NCBI GenBank assembly: GCA_021784615.1
Contig: JAJYHU010000030.1
Coordinates: forward strand, 1 to 11,501
Direction: 5' to 3'
Source of the DNA: Acidobacteriota bacterium
GTDB lineage: Bacteria; Acidobacteriota; Terriglobia; UBA7540
Length of the DNA stretch: 11,501 bases
The translations under genes were made by a program, and so were the position numbers. The notes below the pieces were generated by a model. The model made no database searches and was not told the origin of the DNA. It saw only the letters and a list, made by a program, of their open reading frames with translations. Positions 7,101 through 11,501 of this stretch are shown here, in pieces (the stretch's first letter is position 1; the number at the start of each line of letters is the position of its first letter).

Positions 7101-7148
7101 GTCACCCCGGGCGCTTTGCAAGCGGAAGGCGAAGGGTCTCAGGATGAC
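7101..7148. repeat. Probable degenerate copy of a dispersed intergenic palindromic repeat
   Basis: The segment begins GTCACCCCG and ends CAGGATGAC, an imperfect inverted repeat (seven of nine positions pair). Its interior contains GCGAAGGGTCTC (7129-7140). From memory this resembles the dispersed GTCATCCTGAG...GCGAAGGATCTC elements found between genes in several phyla, including Acidobacteria. Only one copy is in view here, so the repeat status is inferred. Confidence 0.4.
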
Positions 7149-7219
7149 GCCGCGGGTTCCATTCATTCCGCTCTGCAGAAAAACTTTCAGCAACGCGGCG
7201 GCGGAAGGATAGGGGGCAA

Positions 7220-7585
7220 ATGCCGGTTAACATCAAGCGGGCTTATGACAAACCCAGCGCCCGGGACGGCGTTCGGATTCTGGTGGACGGCCTGTGGCCA
7301 AGGGGCGTGAGCAAAGCGGACCTGAAGATCGCCAGTTGGGATAAGGGAATTGCGCCATCGAAGGCGTTGCGCGCCTGGTACGGCCACGAGCCTGCCAAGT
7401 GGCCCGAATTCCGCAAGCGGTATCGTGAAGAGCTTGGGAAACCGCCCTGCAAGGAGGCGATTGATCGGCTGATCCTTTTGGCGAGGCAGGGCAATCTGAC
7501 TTTGGTTTTCGGGGCTCGGGATGCGGAGCATTCGAACGCCGCCGTCATTGCGGAGATGATTCGGGAAAATTGCAAAGGCGGCTGA
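7220..7585 (+). CDS. DUF488 family protein (YeaO-like)
   Basis: A 121-residue protein with the full DUF488 pattern: 'IKRAYDKPSARDGVRILVDG' leading into 'LWPRGVSKADL' (5-34), 'WDKGIAPSKALRAWYGHEP' (about 40-58), 'WPEFRKRYREEL' (about 61-72) and the closing 'LTLVFGARDAEHSNAAVI' (about 94-111). The biochemical function of this family is not established. The protein is small, soluble and carries no signal peptide. The ATG at 7220 is preceded by AGGGGG, a reasonable ribosome site at short spacing. It stands alone on the + strand, about 150 nt after the isomerase remnant and convergent with the EmrB-type transporter. The assignment to the family is firm; any role is unknown. Confidence 0.9.
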   Translation: MPVNIKRAYDKPSARDGVRILVDGLWPRGVSKADLKIASWDKGIAPSKALRAWYGHEPAKWPEFRKRYREELGKPPCKEAIDRLILLARQGNLTLVFGARDAEHSNAAVIAEMIRENCKGG

Positions 7586-7620
7586 AGCCGGCGCTCGCGG
7601 TCCCTCATGCTGTGATCTTT

Positions 7621-7662
7621 GACCCAGAAATCGCAGAGACCCTCCGTGTGCTCGGTGTTGAA
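7621..7662 (-). repeat. Probable degenerate dispersed intergenic repeat (CACCGAG/CACGGAG type)
   Basis: On the minus strand the segment reads TTCAACACCGAGCACACGGA, then GGGTCTCTGCGATTTC. From memory this resembles a purine-rich CACCGAG...CACGGAG...CTCTGCG element scattered between genes in Acidobacteria and other bacteria, which often produces spurious 'NTEHTE' peptides. That very peptide motif appears when this strand is translated. It lies between the convergent DUF488 and EmrB-type genes. Confidence 0.4.
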
Positions 7663-7744
7663 GCTTTGGGAGTTGAGGAGGGCGCAAAGATCCTTCGCCT
7701 CGTCCATGCCGACGATGGAGGGACTGCGGGGCGTTTTATTCAAT

Positions 7745-9301
7745 CTAGTGGACAGGCATGCCGCCGCGCCTTTTGGGTCTTCGCATCAGGAAGACCGCCG
7801 GCATGACCGCGACGAACAGAATGGCGAGAAACAGGTAAGTATGGTTGAACGACAGCATGGCCGACTGCCGCTGGACCATGCCAAACAGGGTGGCATAGCT
7901 GCGTTGGGTGGCCGTGGCGGCTCCCGACCCGGAACTCATGAAGAAGCTGCGAAGGCCCTGGATCATGGTTTGGGTCTGCGGGCTGTAGGGCGTCACGTTC
8001 CGTCCCAGAAAATTGGTATACTTCTGCTCGCTCCGCGCCACGATGGTGGTTGAGAGCGCGATTCCCATGCTGCCGCCAATGTTCCGCATCAGGTTGAAGA
8101 TGCTGGTGGCGTTGCCCATTTTTTCATTCGGGATGGGGTCCATGGTGACCGTGGTCAGCGGCACAAACAGGAATCCCAGAGATAATCCCTGCAAGAATTG
8201 AGCCCAGAAGATTTCCCAATAACCCACGTTCAAACTGAGCGTGCCCAGCATCACCAACGAAACCGAACAGGCCACGAGCCCGATGATCAGCAGCTTTCGC
8301 GGGTCGTAGCGGGACATGATGAGGCCGACAAACGGCATGGCAATAAACGACCCGAGGCCTCTTGGAAACATGGCCACTCCGGCCTGGAGGGCAGGATACC
8401 CCAAGATGGTCTGGAGAAAGATGGGCAAAATCACCAGGCTGCCGTAAAGAACAAAGCCCAGGACGGTCATTAGAAAAACACCCGCGCTGTAGGTCCGTTG
8501 CTTGAAGGCGCGCAAGTCCACCACGGGATGCGCCACCACAAGCTCATAAACAACAAAGGCGACCAGCGCAATGGCGGAGACGGCGGCGAGCCTCGTGATC
8601 AAGTGGGACGAGAACCAGTCTTTTTCCTGCCCCTTATCCAGAATGATCTGCAAGGCTCCCACGCCCACCGCCAGCATTCCGATGCCCCAGTAGTCGATGC
8701 GGCTGGTGGCCCGCTTGATATAGTGAGGATCGAAAACAAAAAGCTGGGTCATGATGAGGGCGAGAATTCCCACCGGGATGTTGATGTAAAACACCCAGCG
8801 CCAGCTATAACTATCCGTAAGCCAGCCCCCCAGCACCGGGCCGAGCATGGGCGCCACGACGATCCCGAGGCCCCAGAAGCCCATCGCTTTGCCGCGGTCT
8901 TCGGGGGGAAAGGACTCAAGCAAAACCGCCTGAGAAATAGGTTGGAGTCCGCCGCCGCAGGCCCCTTGGATGATCCTGAAAAAAACCAACAGGGGCAGGT
9001 TGGGCGCCAGTCCGCACAGGAAAGAGGCGATCGTGAATCCCGTCACGGAGGTCAGCAGCATGCGCTTCCGCCCAAAGTAGTTGGAGAGCCAGCCCGTGAT
9101 CGGGAGGATGATGGCGTTCGCCACCAGATAGGAAGTGAGCGTCCAGGTGGCTTCATCCACCGAGGCCGACATGCTTCCGGCAATGTGCGGCAGCGAGACG
9201 TTCACCACCGTGGTGTCGAGCACTTCCATAAAAGTGCTCAGCATCACCGCGGTGGCGATGATCCATGGATTGATTTTCGGCTGTATGGATTCTTTTGCCA
9301 T
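7745..9301 (-). CDS. EmrB/QacA-type MFS drug transporter (DHA2 family, 14 TM)
   Basis: A 518-residue inner-membrane proton-drug antiporter of the DHA2 family. Fourteen hydrophobic segments fit the sequence, starting near residue 12. The family signature 'VLDTTVVNVSLPHIA' (27-41) is in TM1. Motif A ('GWLSNYFGRKRM', 70-81) lies between TM2 and TM3, and motif C ('GIVVAPMLGPVLGGWLTD', about 146-163) is in TM5. A conserved periplasmic loop before the last TM ('RSYATLFGMVQRQSAMLSFN') matches EmrB proteins. Together with the EmrA- and TolC-type proteins encoded upstream it should form a tripartite pump exporting hydrophobic compounds across both membranes. Its ATG is 2 nt from the stop of the kinase-like gene (TGAGCATG) with no clear ribosome site, pointing to translational coupling. 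The substrate is unknown. Confidence 0.95.
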   Translation of the reverse strand: MAKESIQPKINPWIIATAVMLSTFMEVLDTTVVNVSLPHIAGSMSASVDEATWTLTSYLVANAIILPITGWLSNYFGRKRMLLTSVTGFTIASFLCGLAPNLPLLVFFRIIQGACGGGLQPISQAVLLESFPPEDRGKAMGFWGLGIVVAPMLGPVLGGWLTDSYSWRWVFYINIPVGILALIMTQLFVFDPHYIKRATSRIDYWGIGMLAVGVGALQIILDKGQEKDWFSSHLITRLAAVSAIALVAFVVYELVVAHPVVDLRAFKQRTYSAGVFLMTVLGFVLYGSLVILPIFLQTILGYPALQAGVAMFPRGLGSFIAMPFVGLIMSRYDPRKLLIIGLVACSVSLVMLGTLSLNVGYWEIFWAQFLQGLSLGFLFVPLTTVTMDPIPNEKMGNATSIFNLMRNIGGSMGIALSTTIVARSEQKYTNFLGRNVTPYSPQTQTMIQGLRSFFMSSGSGAATATQRSYATLFGMVQRQSAMLSFNHTYLFLAILFVAVMPAVFLMRRPKRRGGMPVH

Positions 9302-9303
9302 GC

Positions 9304-9927
9304 TCAGGAAGTGTGTGGCCGAAGCCCCGCGGCGCCCAGAACCGTTTCCGTCACGGTTTCAAGACCCAGGACGGAAGAAATGACCAGGTGGTAGAGTTCG
9401 CGATTTTTCCAGTCAGCATCATAAAATTGCCGAACATACGCGGCGCGCTGGCGGTCTGTCTCTTCCATCGTTCGCTCGACATTTGTACCCGGCACCAGAC
9501 GCTCGCGCAGCCTCCGGATTTTTTGAACTCGCGGGCCGAAGATTGACACGTGGAAGACGCCCTCACGATGCCGAAGAACACACTGGCTGCCCCGGCCGAC
9601 GATGATGCACCGGCCGAGCGACGCGGCCTCGCGAATGACTTCAGCTCCAATCCTTGCCATGCCCTCGGAGTCGATCACGTCTGTGTCCATCCGGGAAGCC
9701 ACGCCCTCGTAACCGCCGCGCCAGAGGCCTTTGACCAGGCTATGAAACCAGGGATCAGGGGATTCCAGGAAACGGGCCGCTTTCTCGGCGTCGATTTGCG
9801 CCCGCTTGGCGACTTCGGCAACCAGCGACTTATCCACCAGCTTCCAGCCGAGGCGCTGGGCCACCATCTCCGCAATCGTTCCCCCGCCGCTTCCGCATTC
9901 GCGACTGACTGTAATGACATTAAACAT
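9304..9927 (-). CDS. Cytidylate-kinase-like P-loop protein
   Basis: A 207-residue protein resembling the cytidylate-kinase-like family (the AAA_33/Cytidylate_kin2 type) rather than housekeeping Cmk. The P-loop is clear: 'ITVSRECGSGGGTIAEMVA' (5-23), with GSGGGT at 12-17. A LID-like region rich in Arg, 'GPRVQKIRRLRER' (about 131-143), follows 'GRCIIVGRGSQCVL' (about 105-118). Family members are predicted nucleotide or nucleoside kinases; most have no proven substrate. AAGAGGT (9931-9937) is the ribosome site and overlaps the end of the emrA-type gene. The 10-nt gap before it and 2-nt gap after it place the gene firmly inside the efflux operon. That context suggests a role tied to the pump, for example modifying its substrate or sensing nucleotides, but this is conjecture. 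Confidence 0.87.
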   Translation of the reverse strand: MFNVITVSRECGSGGGTIAEMVAQRLGWKLVDKSLVAEVAKRAQIDAEKAARFLESPDPWFHSLVKGLWRGGYEGVASRMDTDVIDSEGMARIGAEVIREAASLGRCIIVGRGSQCVLRHREGVFHVSIFGPRVQKIRRLRERLVPGTNVERTMEETDRQRAAYVRQFYDADWKNRELYHLVISSVLGLETVTETVLGAAGLRPHTS

Positions 9928-9937
9928 CTGGACCTCT

Positions 9938-11185
9938 TTATTTTTTCGTGATCACCGTCGGTTCGACGGACATTCCGATGCGCAGCAGATGCTCGCGGTC
10001 CTGGCCGGGATCAAAAACGATTTTTACGGGAATCCGCTGCACCACCTTGACGTAGTTGCCTGTGGCGTTCTCAGGCGGCAGCAAGCTGAATTTCTCGCCG
10101 GTGGCTCCGGCGACATTCAGCACGTGGCCCTTGTAGTCGCGGCCGTAGGCATCCACGTGGATGGTGGCGGGGTCGCCAGGGCGCATGTCTTTCAATTCTG
10201 TTTCCTTGTAATTCGCGGTCACGTAAAGGCCGGCGATGGGCACGATGGCCATCAAGGCCTGGCCGGCGGCGATATTCTGTCCCACCTCCACGGATTTCTT
10301 GCCCACGATGCCATCGGCCGGGGCGCGGACGGTGGTGTAGTCCACATTCAGTTGCGCCTGGTCAAGGCTGGCCTTGGCTGTTTTGACTGCGGCCTCCGCC
10401 GCCGCAGCCTCCGCGCGGCTGACCCTGATGCGTTGGGGCCCGGTCCTTGAGGCTCGAAGGTCGGCCTGCGCCTGCGACAGGAGGGCGCGCGCCTGTGAAA
10501 CCTGCTGTTCAGCGGCCGAGGCGGAGGACTGGGTTGCCGCCACCGCCGCGGAATCAGACTGAGCCGCCTGTACTGCATGGTCATACTGCTGCCGGGAGAT
10601 CTCGTCTTTTTTGATGAGCAGCGCGTAGCGCGCCAAGTCCGACTTTGCCCTGGCGTAATCAGCTTGCATCTGTTTGACCTTGGACTCCGCCGCCTGATAT
10701 TGCTCTTGCGCGGCCGAGATGGCGGCCCGGGCCTGTTCGACCCGCGCCTGGGCCGACGAGATGCCGCTTGCGGAATTGACGGAAGTGATCGGCACCCCGA
10801 CCTGGGAAGCTTGGGCGCGCGCCAGCGCCGTCGCGTAATTGGCCTCGGCGCGCTCAAGCGCCACGTTGTAGTCGGTGGGGTCAACCTGGACCAGAACCGC
10901 GCCTTTTTTTACAAATTCATTGTTTTCAACCTCCACAGCAGTCACATGGCCGTTGATCCGTGAACTGATGGGATAGATGTTGCCGTCAATCTGCGCGTCA
11001 TCCGTCGACTCGCGCGTGGAGTAATGCCGCCAGGCAAAGAATCCACCGATGGCCAGCGACAGCCCCAGGAGCAGCAGCGCCAGCTTGGCCTTCGGGTGAA
11101 GCTGGAAAAACGACCGGGGCCCTTCGGGCTCGGCCTCTCTTTCTTTTTCGCCGTTCAATTCCACATTGTTCGGGGATTCCGCCAT
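9938..11185 (-). CDS. EmrA/HlyD-type membrane fusion protein
   Basis: A 415-residue periplasmic adaptor linking an inner-membrane pump to an outer-membrane channel. A short cytoplasmic N-terminus is followed by one TM anchor at about residues 33-52. The hallmark 'ESTDDAQIDGNIYPISSRIN' starts at 59 and opens the first lipoyl half-domain. A long Ala/Gln/Glu-rich alpha-helical hairpin (about 105-290) forms the coiled coil, with many heptad-like repeats. The second lipoyl half follows ('YTTVRAPADGIVGKKSVEVG'), then the beta-barrel ('VTANYKETELKDMRPGD'). The start codon overlaps the stop of the TolC-type gene by 1 nt (TAATG), and a perfect GGAGG (11195-11199) lies 9 nt upstream. It is the EmrA component for the EmrB-type transporter two genes downstream. 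Confidence 0.95.
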   Translation of the reverse strand: MAESPNNVELNGEKEREAEPEGPRSFFQLHPKAKLALLLLGLSLAIGGFFAWRHYSTRESTDDAQIDGNIYPISSRINGHVTAVEVENNEFVKKGAVLVQVDPTDYNVALERAEANYATALARAQASQVGVPITSVNSASGISSAQARVEQARAAISAAQEQYQAAESKVKQMQADYARAKSDLARYALLIKKDEISRQQYDHAVQAAQSDSAAVAATQSSASAAEQQVSQARALLSQAQADLRASRTGPQRIRVSRAEAAAAEAAVKTAKASLDQAQLNVDYTTVRAPADGIVGKKSVEVGQNIAAGQALMAIVPIAGLYVTANYKETELKDMRPGDPATIHVDAYGRDYKGHVLNVAGATGEKFSLLPPENATGNYVKVVQRIPVKIVFDPGQDREHLLRIGMSVEPTVITKK

Positions 11186-11501
11186 TACTTTGCTCCTCCA
11201 ATCATCTGCTTGAACCCGTCTTCCGCCAAGCCAAGAGCCCGCGCCAGTGACGCCTTCGAAACGTTGTAGGTGTACAGGCTGGAAATGTAATTTTCGTCGG
11301 CCGCCGCCACGGCTTGTTCCGACTGCACAACCTCCAGGCTGTTGACCACGCCAGCGGCAAAGCGGTCCTGCGCCTCTTTCATCTGCTCATGCGCAAGGCG
11401 CACGGTGCTGCGGGCCACCAGCATCTGGTGCTCCGACGACTTCAAATCCAGAAAGGCTTTGCGAACCTGGTAATCGATTTTATTGCGCAGGTAGAGCGGA
11501 A
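11185..11501 (-). CDS. TolC-family outer membrane efflux protein, C-terminal part (cut by the window end)
   Basis: The minus-strand frame is open from the window edge to the TAA at 11187-11185 and yields 104 residues of C-terminal sequence; the start lies outside. 'YQVRKAFLDLKSSEHQMLVA' followed by 'AHEQMKEAQDRFAAGVVNSL' and 'EVVQSEQAVAAADENYISSL' is the typical second helical repeat of TolC-like factors, including the 'RFxxGxxxxLEVVQ' pattern. It ends 'SKASLARALGLAEDGFKQM', as expected for the family. The protein would form the outer-membrane channel of the pump encoded by the following genes. Its stop overlaps the EmrA-type start by 1 nt. The operon promoter must lie beyond the right edge of the window. 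Confidence 0.92.
   Translation of the reverse strand, partial: PLYLRNKIDYQVRKAFLDLKSSEHQMLVARSTVRLAHEQMKEAQDRFAAGVVNSLEVVQSEQAVAAADENYISSLYTYNVSKASLARALGLAEDGFKQMIGGAK

Noticed and set aside
7243..7743. Minus-strand frame of 166 codons covering DUF488 and its downstream spacer
   Set aside because: It is mostly antisense to the DUF488 gene, and its apparent N-terminal motif 'NTEHTE' is a known product of translating a dispersed repeat.
8498..9394. Open + strand frame of 298 codons
   Set aside because: It lies antisense to the EmrB-type gene and into the kinase-like gene, is His/Arg/Gln-rich, and shows no domain. It is a GC-rich shadow frame.

Overview
The window reads as an ordinary chromosomal segment of a GC-rich, Gram-negative bacterium. 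A TolC/EmrA/EmrB-type tripartite exporter shows there is an outer membrane. A twin-arginine-leader Gfo/Idh/MocA oxidoreductase beside a PhyH-family dioxygenase, together with what look like decayed copies of dispersed intergenic repeats, suggests Acidobacteriota. This is an inference from gene style; no rRNA or other phylogenetic marker gene is present to confirm it.

Left part (1-2731). The tail of a degenerate receiver-like protein on the + strand converges, with 3 nt between stop codons, on two minus-strand genes. These encode an exported Gfo/Idh/MocA oxidoreductase and a phytanoyl-CoA-dioxygenase-like Fe(II)/2-oxoglutarate enzyme, probably a small catabolic module of unknown substrate. A 480-nt gene-free stretch follows, ending in a clear sigma70-type promoter for an HU-family DNA-binding protein (3211-3510, +). 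Downstream of HU is a second 510-nt gene-free stretch with several hairpins, two of them terminator-like, which could hide a small RNA.

Middle (4022-7744). A complete GH15 glucoamylase/trehalase-type glycosidase (minus) is followed by a tRNA-Ser(CGA) gene with encoded CCA (minus) and tadA, the tRNA adenosine deaminase (minus). Next is a 5'-truncated remnant of a sugar phosphate isomerase/epimerase (plus), then a DUF488 protein (plus). The spacers on both sides of the DUF488 gene carry what look like decayed copies of dispersed intergenic repeats.

Right part (7745-11501, all minus). A tightly packed operon is transcribed leftward: a TolC-family outer-membrane factor (cut by the window edge), an EmrA/HlyD membrane-fusion protein, a cytidylate-kinase-like P-loop protein, and an EmrB-type 14-TM DHA2 transporter. 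The junctions are a 1-nt overlap, a 10-nt gap and a 2-nt gap, so the kinase is a genuine member of the transcription unit. This kinase inside an efflux operon is the most unusual arrangement in the window. I found no CRISPR array, prophage, transposase or clearly new defence system.
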